A DNA stretch of 64,000 bases from Microbulbifer aggregans (GCF_001750105.1 NZ_CP014143.1:3441501-3505500), one strand, 5' to 3'. Numbered from the stretch's first letter, positions 42,688-52,785 are shown. Program-made: numbers and translations. The notes: generated by a model from the sequence alone, not told the origin.

Positions 42688-44007
42688 ATGCCATTTGACC
42701 AACAGGGTAACCGTCTCTCAGGCGCCAGCCCCACTGCGATCGAGCATTACCAGCGCGCCCTGACCTCCTTCAACCTGTACCGGGGCGACCCTTTTGTACC
42801 GCTGGAAGAGGCCATTGCCGAGGCGCCGGGGTTCGCCATGGCGCATATTCTCAAGGCCTACCTCTATGCCACCAGCACCGAGCCGGCCGCCAATATCGCC
42901 GCACAGAAAATTCTGGTCTCCACCCAGGTGCTCCCCCTTTCCGAACAGGAAGCTTCCCATGTCGCCGTGCTGAAATCCCTCACAGGCGGTAACTGGACTG
43001 AAGCGGCGCTGGCGCTCGACTATCACAGCAACCGCTTTCCGCATGACCTGGTAGCGATTCAATGCGGGCACCTGATGGACTTTTATCGCGCCAATAGCCG
43101 CAACCTTCGCGACCGCATTGCCCGCGTACTGCCGCAGTGGTCAGCGGAAATCCCCGGCTATTCGCTGCTGCTGGGCATGTACGCCTTTGGACTGGAGGAA
43201 TGTGCCGACTACGAGCGCGCCGAGGCATACGGTAACAGCGCACTGGAACTGGAACCGTTCGATTGCTGGGCCCACCATGCCGTGGCCCACGTACTGGAAA
43301 TGCAGGGGCGCCCGGCCGAGGGCATCACCTGGATGCAGAGTCGCGAACCCTTCTGGGCCGAAGAAGACAATTTTTTCAAGGTTCACAACTGGTGGCACCG
43401 TGCCCTCTACCACCTGGATCTCGGCGAAACCGAAAAGGCCCTGGAAATCTATGACGGTCCCATACGCCGTGATGCGAGCGTTATGGCGCTGGATCTGGTC
43501 GATGCCGCGGCCCTGCTCTGGCGACTGACATTGGCCGGTTGCGATCCCGGTGAGCGCTGGCAGGAACTCGCGAACTGCTGGGATCCACTCGCCGATGGCC
43601 ATCACTACCCGTTTAATGACTGGCATGGTGCCATGGCATTCCTGGGTGCCGGCAGACAGCAAGCGCTCGAACGAGTGGGCAACTGCCTGCGAGCCGGGCG
43701 CGATAGTCACCGAGAGGTCTGTCGCTGGGGCTGGGAAACCGGTCTGCCGCTCGTCGAGGGCTTTACCGCCTTTTGGGAGGGGGATTACGGCAGCGCCCTT
43801 CATCACCTTCACAGTGCGCGCTATATCGCCAACAGCTTCGGCGGTAGCCATGCCCAGCGCGACATCATCGACTGGACACTGACGGAGGCAGCCATCAGAA
43901 GCGGTGACCGAAGCACTGCCGAGGCCTTTACCGAGGAGCGACTGGCGCTCAAGCCCAACAGCGCCATAGTGAAGGAGATGGTCGCCCGAGCGAGCCGCCC
44001 AGTTTAG
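42688..44007 (+). CDS. TTC38-like tetratricopeptide repeat protein
   Basis: A 439-residue soluble, all-helical protein. It matches animal TTC38 and its bacterial homologues: HAVAHVLEMQGRPAEGITWM, then HNWWHRALYHLDLGETEKAL with a repeated His-rich TPR hairpin. Repeated A/L/Y positions support a TPR superhelix. TTC38 has no settled function. No signal peptide. It stands alone. Confidence 0.8.
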   Translation: MPFDQQGNRLSGASPTAIEHYQRALTSFNLYRGDPFVPLEEAIAEAPGFAMAHILKAYLYATSTEPAANIAAQKILVSTQVLPLSEQEASHVAVLKSLTGGNWTEAALALDYHSNRFPHDLVAIQCGHLMDFYRANSRNLRDRIARVLPQWSAEIPGYSLLLGMYAFGLEECADYERAEAYGNSALELEPFDCWAHHAVAHVLEMQGRPAEGITWMQSREPFWAEEDNFFKVHNWWHRALYHLDLGETEKALEIYDGPIRRDASVMALDLVDAAALLWRLTLAGCDPGERWQELANCWDPLADGHHYPFNDWHGAMAFLGAGRQQALERVGNCLRAGRDSHREVCRWGWETGLPLVEGFTAFWEGDYGSALHHLHSARYIANSFGGSHAQRDIIDWTLTEAAIRSGDRSTAEAFTEERLALKPNSAIVKEMVARASRPV

Positions 44008-44211
44008 CTGCCCCCCGCAGCGAAACTTATTCAGCAATTCGACTACCTCCGATCGCCGGGGAGAGTCCAATCCCACCAACTACGCACACCTGCGCGCAAT
44101 TCAACTAACCTCAGAGTGTGCGTGTGTGAAACGCAGCATGGTTGATCCGGATCCATTCCGGCAACGTAACTGTGCGCTATAGCACACAAAAATGAACTTA
44201 GGGGATTCACC

Positions 44212-44721
44212 ATGGGCGAACTGGTCCGCCTGGTCTACGCCAGCAAGGCTTCCTTCTTCCCGCTACCTGCCAAAAGCGGAGTCGAGCCCACTGTGGCCCG
44301 CATTCTTATGCAAAGCCGCCAGAATAACAGTCGTAGCGATGTTGGCGGCATCCTGTATTTCGGCGATGGCTATTTTTTCCAGGCGCTCGAGGGCGAGCGT
44401 GCAGTCGTCAATGAGACTTTTCAGCGCATCTGCGCGGACAGCCGTCATCACCAGGTAACCACTCTGTCCCTGAAAAAAGTGCCATCCCGATTGTTTGCAG
44501 ACTGGTCGATGAAATATGTCCCGGCCGAACAGTCCCTGCGGGAATTTCTCGGCCGTAGAGGGTATACGCGTTTCCAGCCACTGAGATTCTCCGAAGAGGA
44601 GGCCGAGTCGTTGGTACAGTTTTTCGAACACGCCCGGGATGAAAGCCAGTCAGCGCTGGAAAAGCCGCGCCGCTTTAACCTGCGGGCACTCTTTTCCCGC
44701 AAATCCCGCCTGGCGAATTAG
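44212..44721 (+). CDS. BLUF domain blue-light photoreceptor
   Basis: A 169-residue flavin (FAD)-binding BLUF protein, a soluble blue-light sensor. The photocycle residues are all in place: Tyr9 (RLVYAS), Asn39, Gln57 (FFQALEGE), Trp98 and Met100 (FADWSMKY), with the spacing seen in AppA. The early loop is about six residues longer than in AppA. There is no effector domain; the C-terminal ~60 residues are charged (short BLUF type), so it must act through a partner protein. A 5-bp inverted repeat TGTGC/GCACA lies at 44171-44186 before the gene. Confidence 0.9.
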   Translation: MGELVRLVYASKASFFPLPAKSGVEPTVARILMQSRQNNSRSDVGGILYFGDGYFFQALEGERAVVNETFQRICADSRHHQVTTLSLKKVPSRLFADWSMKYVPAEQSLREFLGRRGYTRFQPLRFSEEEAESLVQFFEHARDESQSALEKPRRFNLRALFSRKSRLAN

Positions 44722-44828
44722 TCCCGCGCCCTCTCCTTCACTGCTGCAGGCGATGGGTTTCGGCGGTATAGTGCACTCCGCATCCCCAACCGGGATCGGA
44801 AAGCCTCATTGAGCCGGAACCCGCCCAC

Positions 44829-45542
44829 ATGAAAACTCTGCGCGCCGCATTCGCTTGCCTGCTGTTACTTTTTCCTTCGCTCGCAAGCGCCACCTGCACC
44901 ATTCTTCTCCATGGACTTGGTCGTTCCGAAGGCTCCATGGAGAAGCTGGCCGACAGACTGGAAGAAGCCGGTTTCCAGACAATCAATGTGGACTACCCCT
45001 CCACTGTCTACCCGATCGAGGCCCTGGCAGGCAAAGCCATCGCGCCAGCCCTGGATCAGTGCGCAGGGAATGATGCCGTTCACTTTGTCACGCACTCCAT
45101 GGGCGGCATCCTCGTGCGCCAGTATCTGAGCCGTGTGACCGTTCCCAATCTCGGTCGGGTGGTCATGCTGGGCCCGCCGAACAAGGGGAGCGAGGTGGTA
45201 GACACCCTGAGGGACGTTCCTGGTTTTCACGCCATTCTGGGTGACGCCGGCCTGCAGCTTGGTACGGAGGAAGAAAGCGTGCCCAATCGCCTCGGCCCGG
45301 CGAATTTTGAGGTGGGCATCATCGCGGGCACAAGAAGCGTCAACCCGGTTCTCTCGCAGATCATCCCTGCCAACGATGATGGTAAGGTCTCGGTAGAAAG
45401 CACCCGGCTCAAGGGTATGAGCGATCATCTGGAGATGCCGGTGACACATGTGTTTATGATGCAGAGCGACGAGGTCATCGCCCAGGTTATCCACTTTCTG
45501 CGCTTTGGCCGCTTTCAGCGTCCTGCACCGCCAAGGACTTGA
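44829..45542 (+). CDS. Exported lipase-like alpha/beta hydrolase
   Basis: A 237-residue exported alpha/beta hydrolase with signal peptide MKTLRAAFACLLLLFPSLASA. The oxyanion region LLHGLGRSEGSM and nucleophile elbow THSMGGILVRQYL resemble triacylglycerol lipase/PGAP1-like esterases. GPPNKGSEVVD follows as usual. The catalytic His is probably in SDHLEMPVTH. It likely acts in the periplasm. Confidence 0.8.
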   Translation: MKTLRAAFACLLLLFPSLASATCTILLHGLGRSEGSMEKLADRLEEAGFQTINVDYPSTVYPIEALAGKAIAPALDQCAGNDAVHFVTHSMGGILVRQYLSRVTVPNLGRVVMLGPPNKGSEVVDTLRDVPGFHAILGDAGLQLGTEEESVPNRLGPANFEVGIIAGTRSVNPVLSQIIPANDDGKVSVESTRLKGMSDHLEMPVTHVFMMQSDEVIAQVIHFLRFGRFQRPAPPRT

Positions 45543-45660
45543 GCGCCTGCCCCAAAACTTTTACTGACCTCAATATCAGCCTGTGACTTCAGGCACTCAA
45601 CTAAACTGCGCCCAGGGGAATCGCCAACTTCCGAGCGTTTCCCATCACTGAGTAGCGGCG

Positions 45661-46656
45661 ATGGCGGCACAGCAGGACAGCGCGGAAGCAATCAAGGAGC
45701 TGCCGGAACAGGTAGACAAGGGGGTGAATACGGCCCTGGATAAGGTCGACGCCTGGATCGCCGAAGGCATTCAGCATATTCCCAATTTCGTCGCTGCTCT
45801 ATTTCTGCTTCTCGTCTTTTACCTCCTCGGACTCCTGTTCGGCTATCTCACCTGCAGGCATTTTTCCCGCCGTGATCGCGCCAATCTGGGTGAGGTTCTG
45901 GGTGGGCTGGTCAAATGGATAGTGGTGGGTGTCGGGTTTCTGCTTGGCGCCACTATCGTCATGCCAACGCTGAATCCGGGGGACCTGGTAGCTGGACTCG
46001 GCGTAGGATCGGTCGCTTTCGGCTTTGCCTTCAAGGATATTCTGCAAAACTGGTTGGCGGGCCTACTGATCCTGATCAAACACCCTTTTCGGGTCAACGA
46101 CCAGATTCGCGTGGGAGAATTCGAGGGCACGGTCAAGAGAATCGAAAACCGCGCAACACTTCTGCGTACTTACGACGGCCAGCGTGTGGTGATCCCGAAC
46201 AGCGATATCTACACCAATGCGGTTGTGGTCAAAACAGCACACCCACTGCGACGTAGCGAATACGATGTGGGGATCGGTTATGGAGACGGTATCGACCGGG
46301 CCTGCGAGGTACTGGTAACAGCCGTGAGTAAAGTGGAGGGCGTGCAGAAAAGACCGCCAGTAGAGGCACTGCCCTGGGAGCTCGCTGCCAGCTGGGTCAC
46401 CATTCGCGTGCGCTGGTGGACCCACAGCCGCCAGACAGATGCCAACCATATCGGTTCGGACGTCATCCGGGCCATCAAGCTGGCTCTCGACGAGGCTCAC
46501 ATCGACATGCCCTACGAGACCCAGGTGCAGCTTTTCCACGACCAGACCGAAGAGAGTGATGGTGACCGCGGCCGACAACGCGAGGGATGGCCAGCCCCAC
46601 AGAAGGGCAGCACCCGACCCCGCTGGCGCGCGCAGGTGGGCGAGAAACAGCCTTGA
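45661..46656 (+). CDS. Small-conductance mechanosensitive channel, MscS family
   Basis: A 331-residue inner-membrane channel protein. After a charged N-terminus, helices at FVAALFLLLVFYLLGLLFGYL and WIVVGVGFLLGATIVM precede the pore helix VAGLGVGSVAFGFAFKDILQNWLAG with the usual small residues (Gly/Ala) and the beta domain IKHPFRVNDQIRVGEFEGTVKRI. It opens on osmotic downshock to release solutes. It has fewer N-terminal helices than large MscK-type channels. Start ATG 45661. Confidence 0.9.
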   Translation: MAAQQDSAEAIKELPEQVDKGVNTALDKVDAWIAEGIQHIPNFVAALFLLLVFYLLGLLFGYLTCRHFSRRDRANLGEVLGGLVKWIVVGVGFLLGATIVMPTLNPGDLVAGLGVGSVAFGFAFKDILQNWLAGLLILIKHPFRVNDQIRVGEFEGTVKRIENRATLLRTYDGQRVVIPNSDIYTNAVVVKTAHPLRRSEYDVGIGYGDGIDRACEVLVTAVSKVEGVQKRPPVEALPWELAASWVTIRVRWWTHSRQTDANHIGSDVIRAIKLALDEAHIDMPYETQVQLFHDQTEESDGDRGRQREGWPAPQKGSTRPRWRAQVGEKQP

Positions 46657-46764
46657 GCAGGTTAAACGGCTTGCGCAGCGAGCTACCACACGGTGCGTCG
46701 AGATTTAGCCACGGGAATCCGGTATCCTGATCCCTTCACCCAGGCAACAGAAAAACACTCCTCC

Positions 46765-47259
46765 ATGCACGACTGGCAGTGGTCCCGTTTCGAAGATTTC
46801 ACCCTGCAGCAGCTCTATACCATCCTCCGACTCCGGCAGGCAGTTTTCGTGGAGGAGCAGGACTGTGCCTATCAGGATGCTGACGGCTTGGATCAGCTCA
46901 GCTGGCACCTGGCAGCCTGGAAGCAGGGCAATGGGGAAGCCGAACTGCAGGCTTACCTCCGTGTGGTAGACCCGGGACTGAAATATGCGGAGCCTTCCAT
47001 AGGGCGGGTCCTGACTGCGAAGGCCGCACGAGGGACCGGGCTCGGCCGGAAGCTGATGGCCCGGGCACTGTCGCTGTGCGAAGAACAGTTTGGCCAATGC
47101 GCCATTCGCATCTCTGCCCAATTGTACCTGGCCGACTTTTATCGGGAATTTGGTTTCGCCCAGGTTTCCGAGCCCTATGACGAGGACGGCATTCCCCATA
47201 TCGAAATGCTACGCCCGGGCAAACAAGTTCAGACATCGACTACTCATCAGCGTGAATGA
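46765..47259 (+). CDS. elaA: ElaA-type GNAT acetyltransferase
   Basis: A 164-residue GNAT-family protein matching ElaA: the LYTILRLRQAVFVEEQDCAYQDADGLD opening, the SIGRVLTAKAARGTGLGRKLM acetyl-CoA motif (RGTGLG), and QLYLADFYREFGFAQVSEPYDEDGIPHIEM near the end are diagnostic. Substrate unknown. ATG 46765 fits the family; the upstream in-frame start at 46693 would add 24 residues. Confidence 0.9.
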   Translation: MHDWQWSRFEDFTLQQLYTILRLRQAVFVEEQDCAYQDADGLDQLSWHLAAWKQGNGEAELQAYLRVVDPGLKYAEPSIGRVLTAKAARGTGLGRKLMARALSLCEEQFGQCAIRISAQLYLADFYREFGFAQVSEPYDEDGIPHIEMLRPGKQVQTSTTHQRE

Positions 47260-47359
47260 TACCCGCCCCGCTTGCCGGGAAAGTAAAAGAGGCCTACCGG
47301 TAACAACTCCCGGGGACACTAATAAAAACGCTCTGTAAGACAAGGAAATAACAATAACA

Positions 47360-50300
47360 ATGGAAGTTACTTCATCGATCAGCACAAAAAGCCCGACAAA
47401 AGATCAACTGGAATGCTATCGGGACCTAGTGAAATGCGGCCGCCCGCTAAGCGCGCTGGAAGCTGCTGAGCAAGATCATGGTCCCAGCAATCAATGGACG
47501 GATATTGATCTCCTGGTGCTTGCGATCCGGTGTCTCTGGCAGCAGGGCAGAGACCGAGACTCTGATGCCCTCACCTATCGAATCTGGCGCAAGTATCAAG
47601 GCGATGCACGGATTATTCCGTATTTCCTGATCACGCTTTTCTCTCGCAGGGGGCCATTGAAAGCCTGGGAGGAGTATCAACGCCTGGAAAGTGACGGCTT
47701 TCCCGGAGATGCTGATCAGCAATATCTCCTTTGCATCAAGGCGGACATCCTGTCTGCCTTCCGGGATTTCCGCGCTGCGGAGCAGGCCATGGCTGAAGCC
47801 CTTACTCTCGGCAAAGCCGACTGGGTGCTGATGCGTAAGGCCCAGCTTCTTCATGAGAGTGATCGCCACGAAGAAGCGCTGAGTCTTGCGGAGAGAATCC
47901 ATCGTGAATCACCTGGATCTCTCAATGCCGCCAGGCTTTATGCCTCTTTCCTGCAACGAGACGATCAAAACCAGAAGGCTCTGGACCTACTGCTCTCCTA
48001 CCGGGAACAGAGCCAGTCGATGCTGCTGGCTTTCCAGACCTGCCAGCTGGCAGTGGAAATGCGCGCTTTCCCCGAAGCATTGGAGAGCATCCGCGGAGCT
48101 GAAGCCCTGGCGACGGGAGAGTGCCCGGCATATCTCCGCCGGGGACTGAATAACGCCTGGGCCGACCTGTACTGCTCGTGGGGGCGGTATGAAGAGGCCC
48201 TGCCGTACCTGGAACAGAAATCTCCCTACCATGCCAGCCTCAAGGCATCGATTAGCGTGCGGGGAGAGGATCACAGCAGGAAAATCCTGGAGCTACCCTT
48301 CGTCCAACAGCGCCATATGACCTGCGCGCCAGCTAGCATCGCGTCGGTTCTGAAGTTCTGGGGAGAGGATATCAGTCAGGACGAGATCGCCAGAGAGATC
48401 TGTTACAACGGAACCTACACCCATGATCAGCGCGTGTGGCTTAACCGGCGTGGCTGGCACGTGATTGAGTTCGACCTCAACTTTCCGCAACTCAAGCAGT
48501 TGATTGAGCTGGGTATCCCCGTCCTGCTGTCTACCGTAGAACCTGGAAACTCCCACCTGCAGGTGATTGCTGGATACGATGAAGCGACTGGCACTTACAT
48601 TCTCCGCGACCCCATGTCCCCGAGGTTGGTCGAAATGTTGGTCAAGGAAAGCGAAGTCTATTACGCCTCGTCCGGCCCGCGGTGCATGGTGGCCGTCCCC
48701 GGGGGAGAGGCCGGCAGGGTTTCAGATCTCGGGCTTGCCGCATCAGAACTCTATGATGGGATGTACCGTTTCAGGGAGGCCCTCGAGTCGCACCAGCATG
48801 AAAAGGCAGCAGACATCCTTGCCCAATTGGATACCGCGGACAGTGACCACCGTATTACGCTCAACTGCAAGCTGGAGATGGCGTACCACAATCGCGATGA
48901 CCGCCGTGCCCTGGCATGCACCGAGCAACTTCTGGAGAAATACCCCGAGGATGTCAATTTCCAGCTCGGCAAAGTGCAGTTATTGAGTAATCTGGGGGCC
49001 GCCAGTGCCTCTCTTGAATTCATGGAACAACTGGAGGCTGCAGGCAAAGCCGACTTCCTGATTCTCAGCAGGCTTGTGGACGCCCTGCGTTTTGACCATC
49101 GCAATCAGGAGCGGGTGCAGCAGATTCTCGAGCAGCTTATCAAGAGGCGTCCCCTGCACCCCCAGACCCTCTACGCACTGGCGGGAGTGACCTGGGATAG
49201 CGGAAACTATGCTCGAGCCAGGGACCTTTACCGATTCGTGACCTGCCTGGAGGACACCACCGAGTCTTACGCCAGCAGCTATTTCAAGGCGGAACGCTTC
49301 CTCCAGCAGACAGAAGCTGCCCTGGATTTCCTGCGGGATCGGGTCAATCGCTTCGGTAAGAAGTCCTCCGGACCCGTGATCTCCCTCTTCCATGCACTCG
49401 ATGCCCTCGAGAAAACAAATGAAGGGCTCGAAGCGTTGTGGAACGGTATTGAACAGCGCCCCGAAGATGGCGACCTGATGCTATTTACTGCACGCAGGCT
49501 CTTGCGCCTGAACAGGATAGAAGAAGCTTCCGCGCTTGTTGAGCGGGCGCAGCCGCACATCAACAAGACCAGGCACCTGGAAATTGTCGCGGAGGTCGCT
49601 GCCCACCAACTGGACCGGGAGAAAGCGGTCAGCCTGTGGCGACAGGTCCTCGAGGCAGAGCCCCTCAACTATGACGCCAGCCACACCCTGGTCCAACTGC
49701 TTCTCGAGCAAGATAAATATGCTGAGGCCATCGATTACCTGGACCGCAAGATCGGAGAGTTCCCGGGTAATTACCAGCTGCAGAAAATGCGCCTCAATGC
49801 ACTGGCGGAGGATGATGTCGATCGGATCGAGGAGGGTTACCGGCAGCTCATCCAAACCCACCCCGACGACAACTGGGCTTACATCAAGCTGAGCCATCTC
49901 TGCGGCCAGCGTTTCAAGTTGGAGGAAGCGCTGGAGTATGCCTCGGAAGCCACCCGCATCTCGAGGCGTGATGCCCAGGCCTGGACGCAACTGGGAAGAA
50001 CCTATGCACTCAGCCAACAGTCCGCGGACGCGCAGCGAGCGTTCAAGCAGGCGATCGAACTCGACTGTGACTGCACCCAGGCCTATAACCCCCTGCTCCA
50101 GACGGTCCATGAAGTCGGGCAGAAAAAGCAATTACTGAAGTTTATCCATGATCGTCTTATTCATGATGTCACTTTTGGGGATGGCATCCTCTGCTATGGG
50201 GATATCGCGAGGCAATGGCTTGCGCCCGATGAACTGAATGCTTTCCTGCACAGTGCCATGGAGCAACGCCCAGATTTGTGGCAATCGTGGTTAGCCCTGG

Positions 50301-52354
50301 TATCCGGTTATTGCGAGCAAGGGCTGCTGGATAAGGCAAATGACACCATCCGCCTGGCGATCAGGCGCTTCCCGCTGGTGCCGCGCCTGCATCTTGAACT
50401 GGCAGAAATATTGAGGCTGCAGGGCAATTCCGCCGCCGCTATCAGTACCGTAGAGGAAGTCATCGCCTTGAATCCCTTCTGGTCCCAGCCTTACACCAGA
50501 AAGGCGGACCTGCTGGAATCCGACGGACACTATGACGAGGCCATTGAGGTGCTCAGGAGAGCAATTCAGCGGCTTCCGGAGGATTCAGTTCTTTACGTCT
50601 ATCTGGCTGATTTGCTGGCAAAGCGGGAAAGGGACCAGGAAGCGATCGAAGCACTGGTGAAAAGTCTGCAGTTCTCACCCTTCTATGGCTGGGCCTGGGA
50701 AAAGCTGGCAGCACTTTGTGGAAAAACCGGACAGGTATCCCTGGTCCGGGAACGCATGCAGGCAACCCGCCAAAGCTTCCCCAACAACGCGGTGCTCGCG
50801 AAACTGGACGCTGAATCCCGCGACGCCCTTTCCGAAAGACTGGAGGTGCTGGCTGACTTTATCCGGCACCATCCCAGGAATGTCGAGCTCGTTGACCTCT
50901 ATGCCAGAAGTCTTGCCGAGGCATCCCGTTTCCGGGAGGCGCTGGAGATCTGTTCGTGGGAATACTGGGACCACGAGACACCACTGGACCTCCGTGCCCG
51001 CCACGCGTGGCTGATCAACAAACAGGGCAATACCAGGCTTGCCATCGAGGAAATCCAGAAAGTCACCGAATCAGCACCGCACTACTACACGGGGTGGTGG
51101 ATGCTGGCGAACTGGGCTCTGGACGAGGAACAGAAGGATCTCGCCTGCGATGCTCTCGAACAGTGCCGGCGCCTGCGACCAAACGATGCCAATGCCCTGA
51201 CATTCGTTGCCGAATCCCTGCAAAGGGCGGAACGCAGCTCGGAAGAAATCACCCCGGTGATTCAACGGGCCTTTACGCTCGCCCCCTCGGACTCGTATAT
51301 CGGCCTTACTTACCTGGACCAGTTGATTGAGGATGAACTCTGGGAGCAGGCAGGCGAGATACTGAACCTGGTCAAGCTACACAATGTCGACGCATTCATC
51401 CTGACGCGGGAGCTCCAGATCAGGGCCGGAGCTGGTGCCGCCCCAAATATATTGCTCTCCTTATGGTCGACCCTGCTGACAAGCCGTGATGCCAATGACT
51501 GGGTTGTTCATACAGGCTGGCAGCTGTTGCGTGACGCCGGGCTGACTGGCGATGCGACTTCAATCGTTCTGGAACGCCACAATCAGGGAGAGCCCATCCA
51601 TGAGCATGCCGGCTACTGCCTCGCAGCTGAGCAAATAGGCACCAGCGGGCTGGGAACGTTTGAAAAGAACATCGCCAGTTTCGATCAGCCGGACGCCTTT
51701 ACCCAGCGGATGCTGGAATGCTACCTGGACAGGCTGGTCCGGGAGGAGCGACTTCCAGGAAGAAACCGGGCAAGACTTGAGCACTTGATCTCGGACCACT
51801 GCGATAACTGGGGCACATATGGCCTGCTGCTCTGCCAGAAAGCCCACTGGCATCATGCCCGCAGCTGGTTCTCCAACTGGGAGTCCTTTGAGGAACCCTC
51901 CCCCTGGATGCTTTTTCTGGCCAGCATGAGCTTCAGGGAGGCCGGATCTTACGAGGAGGGGGCAGCGGCCATGGAGGCCGCTTACCAGCTGCCAGCAGAT
52001 CACTACAGGGGCGACATTGTCTGCTGGCACTCGCTGGACCAGCTTCTGCTCAAGGGCGAGTCTTCGGGCAATGATCTGGAATACATCGACCGCGGCAATC
52101 TGACCGCTCTGGCAGAGTATGCGCTCAGGCTCTGCGAGGCACTGATGGTTCTCGGAACCAATGATTTTTCATCGAAGTACAGAGACGTCAGCCCGAAGTT
52201 GCGGTTTGCCCAACAGCGTTATCAATCGGTCTGTAACAACCAGGCCGCCAAACGCGCCAAAAAGCTTGCCCACCGCAGGGTCAAGGCAAGCCTGCAAGTG
52301 GACGGACTGCTGCGCAAACTTTACTGGCGCTGGATGATTTCCAATCACTTCTGA
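47360..52354 (+). CDS. Giant TPR protein with embedded C39-like cysteine peptidase domain
   Basis: A 1664-residue cytoplasmic protein without signal peptide or membrane segment. Residues ~1-300 are helical TPR-like repeats. Residues ~308-450 form a C39-like (bacteriocin-processing, papain-fold) domain: Cys322 in MTCAPASIASVLKFWG, His399 in GNSHLQVIAGYD and Asp417 in ILRDPMSP, giving a full Cys-His-Asp triad. From ~455 to the end there are many more degenerate TPRs, for example AQAWTQLGRTYALSQQSADA and KADLLESDGHYDEAIEVLRR. The C39 domain may process or bind a peptide held by the superhelix. Related large proteins are seen in some marine bacteria, to my memory, without function. Alone in its transcript. 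Confidence 0.82.
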   Translation: MEVTSSISTKSPTKDQLECYRDLVKCGRPLSALEAAEQDHGPSNQWTDIDLLVLAIRCLWQQGRDRDSDALTYRIWRKYQGDARIIPYFLITLFSRRGPLKAWEEYQRLESDGFPGDADQQYLLCIKADILSAFRDFRAAEQAMAEALTLGKADWVLMRKAQLLHESDRHEEALSLAERIHRESPGSLNAARLYASFLQRDDQNQKALDLLLSYREQSQSMLLAFQTCQLAVEMRAFPEALESIRGAEALATGECPAYLRRGLNNAWADLYCSWGRYEEALPYLEQKSPYHASLKASISVRGEDHSRKILELPFVQQRHMTCAPASIASVLKFWGEDISQDEIAREICYNGTYTHDQRVWLNRRGWHVIEFDLNFPQLKQLIELGIPVLLSTVEPGNSHLQVIAGYDEATGTYILRDPMSPRLVEMLVKESEVYYASSGPRCMVAVPGGEAGRVSDLGLAASELYDGMYRFREALESHQHEKAADILAQLDTADSDHRITLNCKLEMAYHNRDDRRALACTEQLLEKYPEDVNFQLGKVQLLSNLGAASASLEFMEQLEAAGKADFLILSRLVDALRFDHRNQERVQQILEQLIKRRPLHPQTLYALAGVTWDSGNYARARDLYRFVTCLEDTTESYASSYFKAERFLQQTEAALDFLRDRVNRFGKKSSGPVISLFHALDALEKTNEGLEALWNGIEQRPEDGDLMLFTARRLLRLNRIEEASALVERAQPHINKTRHLEIVAEVAAHQLDREKAVSLWRQVLEAEPLNYDASHTLVQLLLEQDKYAEAIDYLDRKIGEFPGNYQLQKMRLNALAEDDVDRIEEGYRQLIQTHPDDNWAYIKLSHLCGQRFKLEEALEYASEATRISRRDAQAWTQLGRTYALSQQSADAQRAFKQAIELDCDCTQAYNPLLQTVHEVGQKKQLLKFIHDRLIHDVTFGDGILCYGDIARQWLAPDELNAFLHSAMEQRPDLWQSWLALVSGYCEQGLLDKANDTIRLAIRRFPLVPRLHLELAEILRLQGNSAAAISTVEEVIALNPFWSQPYTRKADLLESDGHYDEAIEVLRRAIQRLPEDSVLYVYLADLLAKRERDQEAIEALVKSLQFSPFYGWAWEKLAALCGKTGQVSLVRERMQATRQSFPNNAVLAKLDAESRDALSERLEVLADFIRHHPRNVELVDLYARSLAEASRFREALEICSWEYWDHETPLDLRARHAWLINKQGNTRLAIEEIQKVTESAPHYYTGWWMLANWALDEEQKDLACDALEQCRRLRPNDANALTFVAESLQRAERSSEEITPVIQRAFTLAPSDSYIGLTYLDQLIEDELWEQAGEILNLVKLHNVDAFILTRELQIRAGAGAAPNILLSLWSTLLTSRDANDWVVHTGWQLLRDAGLTGDATSIVLERHNQGEPIHEHAGYCLAAEQIGTSGLGTFEKNIASFDQPDAFTQRMLECYLDRLVREERLPGRNRARLEHLISDHCDNWGTYGLLLCQKAHWHHARSWFSNWESFEEPSPWMLFLASMSFREAGSYEEGAAAMEAAYQLPADHYRGDIVCWHSLDQLLLKGESSGNDLEYIDRGNLTALAEYALRLCEALMVLGTNDFSSKYRDVSPKLRFAQQRYQSVCNNQAAKRAKKLAHRRVKASLQVDGLLRKLYWRWMISNHF

Positions 52355-52390
52355 CGGTCAGCCGGGGCAGTCGCCACTGCCCCGTGCCGC

Positions 52391-52720
52391 TCAATGGGCG
52401 GATGTTTTGGAAAACAGGTTGATGATGACCACACCGGCAATGATCAATGTCATCCCGATCACAGCGGGCCAGTCCGGCACTTCCCGGTAAATAACGGCGC
52501 CCGCCAACGCCACAAGCAGGATTCCAACACCCGCCCATATGGCATAGGCAATCCCCACCGGGATGGTCCTTAGCACCAGCGCCAGCATATAGAACGCCAG
52601 TCCGTACCCAAATATCACCAGGGCCGAGGGAAGTGGGCGGGTAAACTGCTCTGAAGCCTTCAGCGCCGTTGTAGCGGCAACCTCCGCCAGGATGGCAATC
52701 GCGAGATACAGATAAGCCAT
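52391..52720 (-). CDS. SMR-family multidrug efflux protein (EmrE/QacE-like)
   Basis: A 109-residue small multidrug resistance transporter with four membrane helices, acting as a dimer to exchange cationic drugs for protons. The essential glutamate is Glu13 in AILAEVAATTALK (Glu14 in EmrE). IAYAIWAGVGILL with Trp62 forms the conserved substrate-site helix. The gene lies downstream of an AbgT gene and is separated from it by a terminator. Confidence 0.9.
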   Translation of the reverse strand: MAYLYLAIAILAEVAATTALKASEQFTRPLPSALVIFGYGLAFYMLALVLRTIPVGIAYAIWAGVGILLVALAGAVIYREVPDWPAVIGMTLIIAGVVIINLFSKTSAH

Positions 52721-52734
52721 TTTTTCATCCGGAT

Positions 52735-52760
52735 AAAAAATGGGGGCCCCAAAGCCCCCA
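52735..52760 (-). terminator. Rho-independent terminator of the second AbgT gene
   Basis: On the minus strand, TGGGGGC / GCCCCCA stem followed by six T. It lies 26 bases beyond the AbgT stop (52786). Confidence 0.88.
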
Positions 52761-52785
52761 TCGACTGGTCAATGCATAAAGGTAC

